From the NCBI GenBank assembly GCA_016844745.1, contig JAERMQ010000001.1, positions 1-64,000 of the forward strand: a stretch of 64,000 nucleotides of DNA, given 5' to 3'. Below are positions 18,117 to 29,700 of the stretch, one piece after another; the first letter of the stretch is position 1, and every line of letters begins with the position of its first letter. The DNA comes from Ignavibacteria bacterium. GTDB lineage: Bacteria; Bacteroidota; Ignavibacteria; Kapaibacteriales; UBA2268. The translations under genes and the position numbers were made by a program. The notes beneath the pieces are model-generated. The model saw only the letters and a program-made list of their open reading frames with translations. It did no database searches and had not been told where the DNA came from.

Positions 18117-19244
18117 TTATTTCTTCTTCAATTCAATTTCATCCAATATCTTTCCGTCAATATTAAAGACGGTTATTTTTAAGGTATTGGAAGTAACATC
18201 GCAAATCGCATAATGATGCTCCTTGGCAGACTTTACCGTATATTCAGAACTTTTGGGAGAATATAAAGGTGCGCCGCCACCGGCAAGAGTAAGATGATGA
18301 ATTCCGGCTACCAGATTGTGTTGATAAAAGTGGGAATGTCCGGTCACGACAAGCTGGACACCATATTTCTCGAAAAGATTTTCAGAAACCTTCTTCATCA
18401 TATTATTATTACCATGTCCGCCGTAGCAATATGCAGATTCGTGAAATGCCGCAATTTTCCATGGCTTTTTAGATGCTTTTAAATCTTCTTCTATGAATTT
18501 ATATTGAGGGCAATCCTTGCAGCATTTATTCTCAGTGCTAATTATGATGAAGTGTACATCACCTATATCGAAAGAATAGTATTCCTGAGAACCTGAAGAA
18601 GATTGAGGGGCTTGAGTAAAGGCTTTAGTATTGTTTGTCCAGCCTTCATGGTTGCCGGGAGAGTTGCAAAATGGAACTCGTGATGAAAGTTCTAATTCTT
18701 CGGGTAGGAAGAACTCGCTTTTCCATTTTTCGTAGCTCCTATCGAAGCATAAATCGCCGGTATAAATCGAAAATAATGGTTCATTTTTAAGAATACCTTT
18801 GGCAATTCTTGCATGCAGGTCTTTTCCCGAACGGCAATCACCCATAACTGCGAATTTTAAAGGTTCACCGGGCATCCCGCAGGTTTTGAAATAAGAATCC
18901 GATGTTGTATCACTTCCCTGGATTGAGCGATAATGGCAAACGGAATTTGGCGGCAGACCATTAATGAAGATTCTATGTACGAATGATGCCGGCTCGGCGC
19001 CGGTTTCAAGAAATGCACTGCTTGAAGCTTCCTTGCCATACGATGTATTAGACCCGAATTGAACAGTGACCGGTTCTTTTGAATCCGATTCGACCATTAC
19101 ACAAACACCATTATTGGATGGCACCTGAAGGTAGGGTTTCAAAAGGATTTTCGAGTAGGAAGGATGGATTGCAAAAAGAATTAAGAATGTAAATATTAAG
19201 TATCGGAAGAAATCCTTTTTTAAATGAATAATAAATAAACTCAT
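18117..19244 (-). CDS. Secreted purple-acid-phosphatase-like metallophosphoesterase
   Basis: A 375-aa exported phosphoesterase. An N-terminal hydrophobic segment (to about residue 31) is followed by a fibronectin/PAP N-terminal domain (~33-125) and a calcineurin-like core. Metal-binding motifs in order are GDCR, GDLCFD, GNHEG, AFHES and GHSHFYQ, the last also carrying His ligands. These enzymes hydrolyse phosphomonoesters, usually outside the cytoplasm. The start has an AAGGAA motif. The upstream NTF2-like gene is 14 bp away, so the two are probably co-transcribed. The natural substrate is unknown. Confidence 0.88.
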   Translation of the reverse strand: MSLFIIHLKKDFFRYLIFTFLILFAIHPSYSKILLKPYLQVPSNNGVCVMVESDSKEPVTVQFGSNTSYGKEASSSAFLETGAEPASFVHRIFINGLPPNSVCHYRSIQGSDTTSDSYFKTCGMPGEPLKFAVMGDCRSGKDLHARIAKGILKNEPLFSIYTGDLCFDRSYEKWKSEFFLPEELELSSRVPFCNSPGNHEGWTNNTKAFTQAPQSSSGSQEYYSFDIGDVHFIIISTENKCCKDCPQYKFIEEDLKASKKPWKIAAFHESAYCYGGHGNNNMMKKVSENLFEKYGVQLVVTGHSHFYQHNLVAGIHHLTLAGGGAPLYSPKSSEYTVKSAKEHHYAICDVTSNTLKITVFNIDGKILDEIELKKK

Positions 19245-19258
19245 ATTTTCCTTTTTAT

Positions 19259-19687
19259 TTAAAAAATAATTTGTTGCTCTTCAGTAGCCGGAAAGCTTGC
19301 AAGCCATTGAATAATTTTCCAGTTTTCATCCTCTTTTATCCAGGTCAAAGCTAATCTTATATCAGGATTAGACCTCTCGTATTCTGCAGTATATTCCAAT
19401 TCAGCTTCAAAAAAAGAAGTAGCAAAATTAGCGCTCGATGCAACTTGTATGGAGAGATTCCTGATTTTACCGAAATTTATTACATCGTATAATTCAATGT
19501 CTCTTTTAACCAGGGCTTGCCATTCCTCAATTGTCCTGTATGTTTCTTTCGAATTTGTACCGAATATCATAATGTTTGATTTTGTTGAGAACAAGCGGCT
19601 AAGCGCTTCGAAGTTTTTGTCGTGATAGTAGTCGCAAATATTTATTACCTCAGTTTCTATTTCTTTTTTAATAAGGTTCAAATCCAA
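19259..19687 (-). CDS. NTF2-like (SnoaL/DUF4440-type) protein
   Basis: A 142-aa cone-shaped alpha+beta protein. It shows an N-terminal helix, a SKTYRTIEEWQAL-like segment and the C-terminal signature LTWIKEDENWKIIQW, typical of SnoaL-like proteins that bind small ligands or act as calcium-dependent or stress-associated proteins. The start is TTG with an AAGGA motif, since no ATG fits. It is 14 bp upstream of the phosphoesterase gene. The specific role is unknown. Confidence 0.8.
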   Translation of the reverse strand: MDLNLIKKEIETEVINICDYYHDKNFEALSRLFSTKSNIMIFGTNSKETYRTIEEWQALVKRDIELYDVINFGKIRNLSIQVASSANFATSFFEAELEYTAEYERSNPDIRLALTWIKEDENWKIIQWLASFPATEEQQIIF

Positions 19688-19867
19688 TTTCTATTCCTTT
19701 TTAAAATGTTAAAAAACCGTTAACGTAAAGTAAGGTAATATATTATTTTAATTAATTGTGAAATATGGGTAATAAATAGAAATGTATAATATATTTCTAT
19801 TTGTAATGTGTACTCTAAAATATACTAATGTCAAATTTATCATTATAATAATTATAAAAATAAATAA

Positions 19868-21151
19868 TTATTCGGTTTCTTTGTCCTGCTCAGAGGAATG
19901 TTCCCGTTTTATAACGACAAGTGTTTTATCGTCGTTGTAAAAGGAGTCGGCTGAAAATTTCTGAACGTCTTCCAGAATACTGTATGCAATATTTTGTGGG
20001 GATAAATGATGATTATTTCGAATTATTTCACATAACCTGTCTTCACCGAAGAAATTCCCTTCGCCGTCATTTGCTTCGGTAATGCCATCAGTATAAAGGA
20101 CAAGTACATCTCCGGGGTGAAGCCGGAAATTTTCAACTGTGAACTTCTGGTCTTTCATTAGACCAAGCAAGCCGCCTGTATTGCTTAAAAACTTTATTCT
20201 ATCCGTTTCGGGAGTATAGTGAATCGGCTGGCAATGACCGGCATTAGCGTATAGTACTAACCTGTTCGACATTGTCGTCAGTTCGAGAAAAACAAGAGTG
20301 ACAAAACGCTCGTAAGGGAAATTATCAAATATTAATGAGTTCAACCGATTGAGCAATAGTGATATTTTTGGAGAAAAGCCCATTGCCATCCTGATTGCTC
20401 CGGATACAAACAGGGCTTGAATTGCAGCGGATAATCCTTTGCTCGCAGCATCCATAATTACAACACCGAGCCTGTCTTCTTCCTCGCCGGGGTATTTCAA
20501 ATAATCGAAGTAATCCCCGCCAACTCCGCTATCAGGCACGCAGATTCCGAAAATCGAATAATCGCAAAATTTGTAATGATGTTCCGGCAGGAGGTTCCGC
20601 TGGATTTCGGAGGCTTTTTTTATGTCTTTTTTAAATTTGTTTTGCTTGGCTTCGTTTGACAGCTTTTGAATGTGTACGGAAGCTACGCTGCTGATGACAG
20701 ATAACAATTCCGAAAATTGAGGCTTGATGCTGTCGGCATTGAATCCGATAACGTATTTGTAAAACTTCCCGGATTTTGTCCTGACAATTTCACCGACTCC
20801 TGTCATGGAATACAGCCAAATTCCCATGCTTTTCAATAGTTCATCGGTTTCATAATTTAACAGGGTTCTTTCTTTAAGTAATTGGGTGAAAGTGTCACCA
20901 TGGTCGCTAATATTAACCGAGTAACCGTCAGGAATTTTTTTTAACTTCCCGAATTGGTATTTTAAAGTATATGAAAGTTCAATTGGATTCAGTTCCCAGA
21001 TTCGTCCACCGGTTATTTCAAATTCTTTGTGGCTGACAATGTCGTGGATTAAAGTTTTGAGTAAAGTTAGCTCATTTTTAAATTTTCTTGAACTTAATTT
21101 TTCAACTATTTTGTAAATGTTTCGTTGATTATTGATTTGATCAGAACGCAT
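19868..21151 (-). CDS. PP2C-type SpoIIE/RsbU serine phosphatase
   Basis: A 427-aa protein. Residues ~1-165 are an N-terminal domain I do not recognise. A linker SEIQRNLLPE, typical of RsbU-like phosphatases, leads into the PPM phosphatase domain (~185-420). Metal-binding Asp motifs are GGDYFDYL, VVIMDAASKG, YTDGITEA and DDKTLVVI. In characterised systems such enzymes dephosphorylate anti-sigma antagonists in partner-switching regulation. No STAS or HPK-like partner is adjacent here. Confidence 0.88.
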   Translation of the reverse strand: MRSDQINNQRNIYKIVEKLSSRKFKNELTLLKTLIHDIVSHKEFEITGGRIWELNPIELSYTLKYQFGKLKKIPDGYSVNISDHGDTFTQLLKERTLLNYETDELLKSMGIWLYSMTGVGEIVRTKSGKFYKYVIGFNADSIKPQFSELLSVISSVASVHIQKLSNEAKQNKFKKDIKKASEIQRNLLPEHHYKFCDYSIFGICVPDSGVGGDYFDYLKYPGEEEDRLGVVIMDAASKGLSAAIQALFVSGAIRMAMGFSPKISLLLNRLNSLIFDNFPYERFVTLVFLELTTMSNRLVLYANAGHCQPIHYTPETDRIKFLSNTGGLLGLMKDQKFTVENFRLHPGDVLVLYTDGITEANDGEGNFFGEDRLCEIIRNNHHLSPQNIAYSILEDVQKFSADSFYNDDKTLVVIKREHSSEQDKETE

Positions 21152-21210
21152 AAGTTAGGAATAATTTAGTACATAATACTATGGCAAAAATACGAAAATA
21201 ATTCCAAAAG

Positions 21211-21252
21211 TCTGTGGAAAAACTAATTAAATGGAAGAATGTCATTCTGAAC
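21211..21252. repeat. Family A left-end fragment
   Basis: TCTGTGGAAAAACTAATTAA and the next 22 bases match the left end of copy 2 at 8383-8424. The match stops abruptly where the core arm should continue, so this is a truncated copy. Confidence 0.7.
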
Positions 21253-21286
21253 CCCAAAATAATGGAATTAATAAAAATATGCAATG

Positions 21287-21388
21287 ACAAATTCAAGAGA
21301 AACCCCCTAACCCCCTTTGAAAAAGGGGGAATTGTTTGTCCCCCCTTTTTCAAAGGGGGTTAGGGGGTTTCTCTTTGTCGGAATTTGT
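21287..21388. repeat. Family D palindrome, copy 1
   Basis: Long inverted arms AAGAGAAACCCCCTAACCCC... (21295-21375) are flanked by further inverted ACAAATTC/GAATTTGT ends. The same unit occurs just after accC at 40224-40303. A short reading frame through the element is an artefact of the repeat. Confidence 0.85.
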
Positions 21389-21449
21389 TTCATAATTTTT
21401 GTTTACTAATTGATAATTTAAGTCCTTTAAATTAAAGTGCAAAAAAATC

Positions 21450-21526
21450 TGTCATTGGTAACTTGATTCAGAATCCAGTTCCAATGCCGTAACTGGATTC
21501 TTCACTTCGCTTACGAATGACATTCT
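21450..21526. repeat. Family A palindrome, copy 5 (left arm degenerate)
   Basis: The right arm CTGGATTCTTCACTTCGCTT is intact at 21493-21512, and the match continues to 21526. The left arm (21450-21478) has diverged. Together with the fragment at 21211 and the family D unit between them, it forms a repeat cluster filling the gap 21152-21598. Confidence 0.75.
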
Positions 21527-21598
21527 ACTTGACTTTTCACACATCCTCATTCGCAGGAATGACAATTATGTAGTCCGTAAAAGAATAGATAACAAAAT

Positions 21599-22492
21599 TT
21601 AACTTATTATCCCGGCTTTTAGTAATGCCTGACGGATTTTCTCTTTGCTTTCGCTCCTTGCCGGAACCAATGGAAGCCTGTAAACTTCTTCGAGCATACC
21701 CATCATTGCGAGTGCTGCTTTCACGGGAATGGGATTTGTTTCGATGAAATTAATCTGCATCAAATCGAGTAGTTCGTAATGAAGTTCTTTAGCTTGGTGG
21801 TAATGACCGGCTAAAGCTGCGCGAATGCAATCGCTGAATTTCTTTGGAGCATAATTCGAAAGTACCGATATTACTCCGGCGCCTCCCATAAAAACAACCG
21901 GTAATGCTAATGAATCATCGCCGCTATATAATTTAAAATGTTCAGGTGCATACTTAATAATTTCCATCATCTGTTCCAAATCGCCTGATGCTTCTTTAGT
22001 TCCAATGATATTCTGACATGTTTCAGCAAGTTTCTGTTGTGTTTCTGCAGTCATGTTAACTCCCGTTCTACCCGGAACATTGTAAAGAATTTGAGGAATA
22101 TCGACGGCTTCCGCAATTGCACGGAAATGCTCGAATAGTCCCTGCTGATTTGGTTTATTATAATAAGGAGCAACAAGCAGTACAGCATCGGCGCCGTATT
22201 CCTTAGCGACTAAGGTCATATCTATGGATGCCTGTGTAGAATTTGTGCCGGCTCCCATGATTACCTGGATATTTGGCGAACAATATTCAACAGTCTGAAC
22301 AATGAGGGACATTTTTTCTTTTGCTGATAAAGTTGCGCCTTCACCGGTAGAGCCGGAAATTACGATTCCTTCGACTCCGGAAGAGATTTGGAATTCGAGC
22401 AGCGTTTTAAGCGCTTCGAAATCAATAGTTGTGTCGCTTAAAAAAGGAGTGACAATAGCTGTGATTGTTCCCCTAAGCTCTATATTTTTCAT
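21599..22492 (-). CDS. dapA: 4-hydroxy-tetrahydrodipicolinate synthase
   Basis: A 297-aa class I aldolase-fold enzyme that condenses pyruvate with aspartate semialdehyde in lysine/diaminopimelate synthesis. The Schiff-base lysine is K166 in IIGTKEASGD, the catalytic tyrosine Y137 in LYNVPGRTG, and the Thr of the proton relay T49 in SGSTGEG. Length and motifs are standard DapA. A GGAG motif precedes the start. No other lysine genes are nearby. Confidence 0.95.
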   Translation of the reverse strand: MKNIELRGTITAIVTPFLSDTTIDFEALKTLLEFQISSGVEGIVISGSTGEGATLSAKEKMSLIVQTVEYCSPNIQVIMGAGTNSTQASIDMTLVAKEYGADAVLLVAPYYNKPNQQGLFEHFRAIAEAVDIPQILYNVPGRTGVNMTAETQQKLAETCQNIIGTKEASGDLEQMMEIIKYAPEHFKLYSGDDSLALPVVFMGGAGVISVLSNYAPKKFSDCIRAALAGHYHQAKELHYELLDLMQINFIETNPIPVKAALAMMGMLEEVYRLPLVPARSESKEKIRQALLKAGIIS

Positions 22493-22633
22493 GTTAATAC
22501 ATCTCCGTTTAAAAAATATTTCTCAACAAATTCCGAAAATAAAAATCCCGATATTCAAATTTGTTAAGTACAATTTATCACATTTTCGGCATTTTTCTAA
22601 ATAAAATTTATGGTTTCCGTAACAAGGTTTATA

Positions 22634-22718
22634 TTAATGTCATTCTGAGCAGAGCGAAGAATCTATCTTGTGATTATATAGGAACTTAGATTCTTCGCTT
22701 TGCTCAGAATGACATTAA
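22634..22718. repeat. Family A palindrome, copy 6 (GAGCAGAGCGAAG variant)
   Basis: 32-bp arms (22634-22665 with 22687-22718) have a single mismatch. The core differs from the other copies (CTGAGC rather than CTGAAC). It lies at the start of a 1-kb non-coding stretch. Confidence 0.88.
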
Positions 22719-23551
22719 AATTGAGTTTTAGAACTATACCATTACTAAGAGACGTCATTGCCCGGAATTGGCTGATTATATACTTTTCAATGAATGGCAT
22801 GTTAATTGAACAACAAAAATAGCCTGATTATTTCGAAACGAATTAAAGTTTCTTAATAATTCAGCCGATTATTGAAATTGAAGATAATTTAGAAAAGGAA
22901 AGTTGCTTCAAAAGGAAAAATGGACTTTAGTTTTTGAAGCGCTGCGGGGGAATCCATCGGTCATTAAATAACCGGGGAAGAATATTTGTGATTGCCAAAC
23001 TAAATGGAATTAGACCGGCAAAAACTTTAATGATTAGTCCGCTAATCATAGCGGTGTGTTTTTGCTTCTGTGATATATACTTAAAACCATTTCATTTACT
23101 ATTATTATTAGTAACTTATACTATTGTGGTGTTATTTACCACAAATGTATTATATTTATTGATAATAATATTATTATATGTTATAATGAAAACTACTGGA
23201 GCAAATTCGAATTTCAGATTTAAAAATAATCTCAGGTTAGCTTCAATAGCAACTTTATGTATAAAATTTACAAATAAAACTCTCATATAAAATTGATTAA
23301 AAAAAATTAACTTAGAAAAAATATGACTCAAATGTTTAAATAAATGATAACAATAATGTATAAGGGAAAGTTTTTATACAAAAAAACTAAAGTTTTAATT
23401 AATGATTCCGATAATCATATTTGATATTAAATTTTTTTTGGAAAATAGAATGACTTATAATTACAATAATTCAGATAGAATCAAACTAAATAGATTTTTT
23501 ACTTTAATACCCAAAGGAATGGGATAATTTTTTACTAATTACGGAGGATTT
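22719..23551. other. Long intergenic stretch without a recognisable gene
   Basis: About 830 bp of AT-rich DNA. A 118-codon frame (22934-23290, plus strand) has low-complexity hydrophobic content, no ribosome binding site and no family signature, so I do not call it. A small stem (CCGCTAATCATAGCGG at 23040) is visible. The end of the stretch leads into the leader of the giant gene at 23761. Confidence 0.5.
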
Positions 23552-23593
23552 ATGAGCAATATACAGACCCCTGATATACGCTCTCCAGTTTGA
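23552..23593 (+). CDS. 13-codon leader ORF with strong ribosome binding site
   Basis: The ATG at 23552 is preceded by GGAGG at ideal spacing, much stronger than most sites in this window. It encodes MSNIQTPDIRSPV and then TGA. The frame after TGA stays open for another 40 codons (KIFARHCKGLPRHAQ ... RIERRQQ) to a TAA at 23714. It may be a regulatory leader peptide for the 2637-aa gene 168 bp downstream, a recoded small gene, or a decayed gene. No Met or Shine-Dalgarno site restarts the second part. Confidence 0.5.
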   Translation: MSNIQTPDIRSPV

Positions 23594-23600
23594 AAAATTT

Positions 23601-23710
23601 TTGCCCGGCACTGCAAAGGACTGCCGCGGCATGCGCAAAAGGACATCGGATGTCGATTATGCACCGGCTATTTTTTTAATGCCGGTTTTATGCGTATCGA
23701 AAGAAGGCAA
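23601..23710 (+). ncRNA. Candidate structured leader RNA
   Basis: This GC-rich island in AT-rich surroundings lies just upstream of the giant gene at 23761. The ends TTGCC (23601-23605) and GGCAA (23706-23710) can close a multi-branched fold. Inside are stems CGGCA/TGCCG (23606-23610 with 23622-23626), GACAT/ATGTC (23642-23646 with 23650-23654) and CCGGC/GCCGG (23664-23668 with 23681-23685), with an alternative CGGCAT/ATGCCG pairing. It matches no riboswitch class I can name. It could instead be the coding remnant described for the leader ORF. Confidence 0.45.
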
Positions 23711-23760
23711 CAATAATTTTTAAATACTATAGTTTTACAATTAATTAAAAGGTTTATGTT

Positions 23761-26700
23761 ATGAAACAGAAAACTCGAATTTTGAGAATCGGAATCTTCC
23801 TTGCGTTCTTATTCGCATTTTTTGCTGTGCAGAACGCATCGGCAACTACCTATACATTCGATGGTAGTACAGATAATGATTGGAATACGGCGGCAAACTG
23901 GACACCCGCAGTTGTTCCTACTGCTGCCGACGATGCCATTATCCCTGCAGGCTTTTTGGTTACTATAGCCAACGCAGCCTCAGGACTTTGCAATACTCTT
24001 ACTTTAAATGCAAATTCAAGAGTGCAGGCTGTTGCCGCTGGTACTGCAACATTAGCAGTTGGCAATGGCGCTACCGGCGCTGCTATAACTTGCGTTGGTG
24101 CAGGGTTCTACAAGATTGACGGTGTTGCAGTAGCTACAGTACGTGGAACACTTAACGTTAATATAGTTGCTGCAAGTACAGTAACAATAACAACTACCCG
24201 CGACCGTGAATTAAGGATTAATAATTTAACCTTACTTGCGGCTGGTGTAGTTAACATGAAAGGGAATTACAAAACTCTTATCGCAGGTGATTTAATATTT
24301 ACAACAACTGCATCGATTCAATCAAGTGTTGGTACTACTCATACCTTAGAAATAGGCGATGATATTACAGGCAGCGCTGCTGCTTCGGCTCTTAACGGCG
24401 ATGCGGTCTCCGGAACAAGAGGCGCATTAAATATAATAATGACAGCCATAGATGGTACAGGCGCCATAACGGTAACCAACGCGGCAAACATATTCAGATT
24501 TAACGATTTCATTGTGGCAAACGCTGCTGTAATAACATCTGCGGGAGCAATTGCAAATACATTTAATTTCTATGGAAATCTCAGTGTATTAGGAAACGGT
24601 TCAATGATATTTCTTGCAACTACAGCATTACACAGAGAACAATTTTCAGGTTCGACAGCTCAAACAATATATAAAGCGCCCTTGGGTGTTTTACGATTTA
24701 ATCAGTTATATATCGGAGCTACAGCAAACGTAACAACTGCTTCGGACTTTTTGATTACGGCATTGGGTACAGCAGCAGCAGATAAATTTGATATTGCTGC
24801 CGGTGGAAAATTCACGGCAACTGCCGGAACCATTGGTTTCAGTACATCTACAAATGCTAATGCTACAATAGTAAATGCCGGCTCGGCACAGGATTTGAAA
24901 TTTTATAATTTACATATCGGTATTCTCGATATAGCAACAGCAACAAATTCAGATGTTGTAACTGCAGCGAGCTTTTTTGTGCAGGGAGATTTCAAAGTAG
25001 CCCAGACTGCTTCATTTATACCTACGGCAGGAACTGTATCTTTTGCTAATACAGGCAATGCCGCACATCCGAAAACAATTTTTAATAATGCAGCAAATGC
25101 TACCACTGATTTAACATTTGCTAATCTTACAATAAATTCGGGTTCTTACGTAACTTGTGCAACCAATTTTTCATTATCAGATGACGCTAACTACGCTATT
25201 ACTTGCAATGGTTGGTTTAAAGCAACAGCCGGAACAATGACAATACTTTCCGGCGGAGCTATCACAAGCACAATAGTAGTTGCTTCGGCTGGATATTTGG
25301 AATTTTATAACTTAACAATAACGGATGCTGCTAATTCAGACGTAACATCAGCTTCTGCATTTACTATTAAAGGAAATCTAACAGGCGGTACTGTTGCAGG
25401 TCAGGGAACTTTAACCAGTACCGGAACAGTAACATTTAACGGTACAACTACTATTTCAAGTGCTGCTATAACAACAGTAGCTGTTGGTATTATTAATTTT
25501 ACAAATGTTGTTATTGCAGACGGCGCTGTTGTTACAACAGCACATACTTTAAAGGTAATGGGAAATTTCACAGTTCAAGGTAACGGCAGCTTTATTCAAA
25601 CTGCCGATAATACTGTTTTTGATAAAAATGGTACCATAACCATAACAAAAAGTGATGCAGGTACTTTAACATTTTTTAACTTAGTACTTTCAACCGCTAA
25701 TTCAACTGTTGTCAACACATCATCCAATTTTACTATTGATGGAATAATACAGACATGTGCATTGGCTACCATTGGAACATTTAGCGCCGCTAGTACATGC
25801 GAATTTGATGCGGCAATTACGGGTTCAACAAGTGAAATTACACTAAGCAGCCCAGGTACGGCAATTGATATCGATTTCGATGCAGGTAATGCAAAACTTC
25901 GTTTTTATAGTGTTAGGGTAACAGGTAACCTCGGAGCATTAGACAATGCGGCTGGCGGTGGTCATACAGGTGTTGAAGCAAGTTTTATGGTATATGGAAA
26001 CTTTACGATTGGTCCCACTGGGGATTTCTCACCTTTGGCAACTGCAACTGCCCAATTAGTTACTTTTGCAGGCGGTACAACAAAATGGATAACCGTCGAA
26101 TCCGGCGGCACACTTTCGTTTATTAATTTAACAATTGCTTCAACCTCCGGTAATGTCGTAAGGACAAAAGCATCTTTTACAATCCTTCAGGATGTTGCCG
26201 GTTCCGGTATAATGACGGTTGGAACTACCGAATCTTTAGGCGCTTTCATTGCCGAAGGTAGTAGTGTTGTTACTTTTAGCGCGCCTACGGCAGCTTTGGT
26301 TTCCCCGGCTGGTGGTGGTGTAACTTATGCAACATCAGGAGCATGCCAATTCCAGAATTTAACAATTGCCGGTTCCGGTTTTGCTTTAACCCCTGCTATT
26401 AGTTTCAGGGTAAAAGGCAATTTTACAGCCACAACAACCGGCTCGACATATATGCCATCAGCAGGAACTGTTTATTTCACAGGTCAGGCGCCGCAAACAA
26501 TCGATTGCGATTATTTTGCAGCAACTGATAATGAATTCAGGGCTATTATTGTTATTAATCCTGCAGGAGTAAAACTTGCAGGGATTTTAGGTTTTGCGGT
26601 AGCAGCGGGAACCGTTTTAACATTAACTTCAGGTGACCTTGACTTAAATGGAAATTATACAATCTTATTAACTCATGATGACCAGGTAATTTCCGAAGGT

Positions 26701-29700
26701 GTCGGAAGTACAATTAAAAATTCGGTTCCAACCGGTACCGGATATATTATGACTAATTCATCCATAACAGATGAACAACTGAATGCAAGCGGTTTGGGAT
26801 TAAATGTCGGTTCACTCGTTGCAACAACATTGCAAGTGAGAAGATATCCCAGGTCGGTCAATATCAATGATACCTGTGTTTCCATCAACAGGGTATATTA
26901 CGTGTTGGCTTCGGATGCCGATATCGATGCCGTAACTATAACCTATGATAATAGTGAGATAATCGGAAATTCAGATTATTTTGCAGTACATAATGTTGAT
27001 GCTGCCGCCGTTGCTGCTGCACCGACTGCTGCAGAATGGGGTACGGAAGCCGGTTCCTTGAGTACAACGGATACAACAAATACGCCGGGTACAGGAACAG
27101 GAACAGTTTACAAAAATTACACAGCAGGAAACTTGATTACATCGGGTGGCTCCGGTTGGTTTACCGTAGCATCCAGATGGATGAAACGCTTTACAGGCGC
27201 AAGCCCGGGTTATTGGGATGTTGCTACAAACTGGTATCCTGAAAGCGTTCCGTCAGCAACAAGCCATGTCTATATTCCCGATAATAAAATAGTTGAATTG
27301 CGTTCCGGCGCTACACGTTATGCAAATAGTATTACAATCGGAACTCCGGCTCCTTACCCAGGCGGTACGGCAGGCTCGGCAGTTACTTTAATCAGGCCCA
27401 AAAGCACAGATACCATTGCACTTACAATAAGCGGTGACCTTCGTTTATCCGAAGGCTCGACAGCTTCCGGATTCAAGTCACTCAACGTTGTTGGCAATAT
27501 TAATACAACAATTAATGCCGGCGGGTATTTGGTTCCCGTTATTGATGCTACAAATAGCGACCCTGCATCACCGACATGCGTTGGTATTAACTTCAATAAT
27601 CTTACCATTTCCAATGATGCTTCGATGATATTTGTTGGTGATTATATTATTGACGTTAGAGGTAATTTAACATTATCAGGTACTGCAGCCTTGGCGCCGG
27701 ATAATGCTGCTTATGGAACAATTAAGATGAAGGGCGGCATAGCACAAACTTTATCAGTAGCATCTACAGCATCATGCCAGTTTACAAATCTATATTTTGA
27801 AAGTAATAATACAGCCGTAACAACATCATCGAATTTCACTGTCAGGGAAAATTTGACGGCAGATGTCGGCGCATCATTTATTGCAAGCGCCGGTGCAGTA
27901 ACACTCGACCCAACCTCTGCAGTAAATGGTGTTGTTAATAACGGTGAATGTAAATTCTACAACTTAACAATAAATAATAGCTTTGAATTAACTCCGACAA
28001 CCGGGTTTTATGTTAAAAACGATTTAACAAAGACAGGTTCTGCTGATTTTGCACCGACAAGTGGAGTAGTTTCATTTGAGAATACTTCTACTTTAGGAAC
28101 AAGTATCACCGAAAGCGGTTCCGGAAATCTGGAATTCTATGGTATAAAAATAATTGATGGTTCGGAAGTAACCACATCAAGTAATTTCTCAGTAAGTACG
28201 AGTGGTATCGAAATGGATGGAGTTTCTACATTCCGGGCTACCGGTGGTTATATCACCCTGATTGGTACACAGTCAATATCAAATACAGACGGAACTTTAA
28301 AATTCTATCACTTATACGTTGGAGATGCAGTAACATCTACAGCCGTAACAACAGGCGATGACTTCACAATTGTAGGTGATATTTATGTGAAACCGAACGC
28401 TACCTTTATTGCTTCAGCAGGTAAAGTAACATTTGACAATACTGCAGTACGCAAAATAAGAAACTTCGGAACCAACTCCGCAGCTTTAACATTTTCACGT
28501 GTTACAGTAGCTGCAAGTTCTGATGTCCAGGTTGACTCACTGACAAATAATAACTTTACAATAGACGGTTCCGGAAGCGGCTCGAGCAATGCAGCCGGTA
28601 TTGAAGTTTTAACCGGTGGAACTTTCATAGCTTGGGGCGGAACAATTAATTTTGCCGGCGCTAATGAAAAAATTATCATTAACAGCGGCGATTCATTGCA
28701 GATTTACAACATGACACTTGCAGGTACTGCCAGCAATGACCTGACAACCGAAGATGACTTTGCAGTGATTGGTAATGTATTTACCATAGCAGCAAATGCT
28801 TCATTCATAGCAAGCTCGCCATCGACAGTTATGTTCTCAGGTTATAATTACCCGGTAATTGCAAGCCCGACAGCAGACAAATGTAAATTTTATAATTTGC
28901 TCATTCAGGAATTTGCAAATGCAACTTTGGACCCGGCAGATTATATTTACATAAGAGGTGATTTCACAGTAAATGACGAGGCTAACTTTACTTCAGGCGC
29001 TGCTGGTGTTGTTACATTCAACGGCGCAGCAGGTCAGGGTATTCGCGGTACATCAACTTATGCTACCAACCCACCTGTGGATTTTGCTATCCTTGTACTC
29101 AACAAAAATGATGCTGCAATGGGAACAACAAAGGCAGATTCTACAATTACATTATACCGTGATATTCGTATATCCCCAACTGCTTCGGCAGCTTTAACTT
29201 TAACAAAGGGATATTTGAATCTCGGCTCGGCAACGATGCAAGTCGCAGGTACAGTAACCGTTGGTGCTAGTCCAAGCGGCTTCATTGATGGCGCTACGGG
29301 AACTTACGAAATGATAGGCAATTCGGTTTACTATCACACAACTGCTTTATTGAAAGACTTGTTATTCACAGGTAGTTCAACCGAACCCGGCACACTTTAT
29401 AACCTTAAAGCAAGCTTTAAAGATGCTTTGGATGGCAATTTAACCGTTAACGGTACACTTACCCTTGGCGATTATTTTGATTATTCAACTTATGAATTAA
29501 GGCTTGTCGGCGGATTAACTCAATTATCGACAAACTATAAATTATTATATAGTAACGTAGCAGCCTGCATTTTAATGTTAGACAGCACCGGTTCGGTAAC
29601 AAATTTAACAAAGAACTATTTTGCAGGCGACCAGGTCTATAATCTTACTTTAAAACGTGCTGAAACATTAAAAGGCGATTTGTTTGTAAGAGGAACACTT

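Noticed and set aside
21141..21353. 70-codon minus-strand frame reading PPFSKGVRGF
   Set aside because: It is generated by the family D palindrome.
22934..23290. 118-codon plus-strand frame with hydrophobic middle
   Set aside because: No ribosome binding site, low-complexity Leu/Ile content from AT-rich DNA, no family signature.
23591..23626. Selenocysteine reading of the in-frame TGA
   Set aside because: A hairpin does start 12 nt after TGA, but its loop lacks the GGU of bacterial SECIS elements and there is no redox motif around the codon.
23601..23710. Known c-di-GMP, TPP, cobalamin or SAM riboswitch
   Set aside because: I compared it with the consensus features I know for these classes and found no match.
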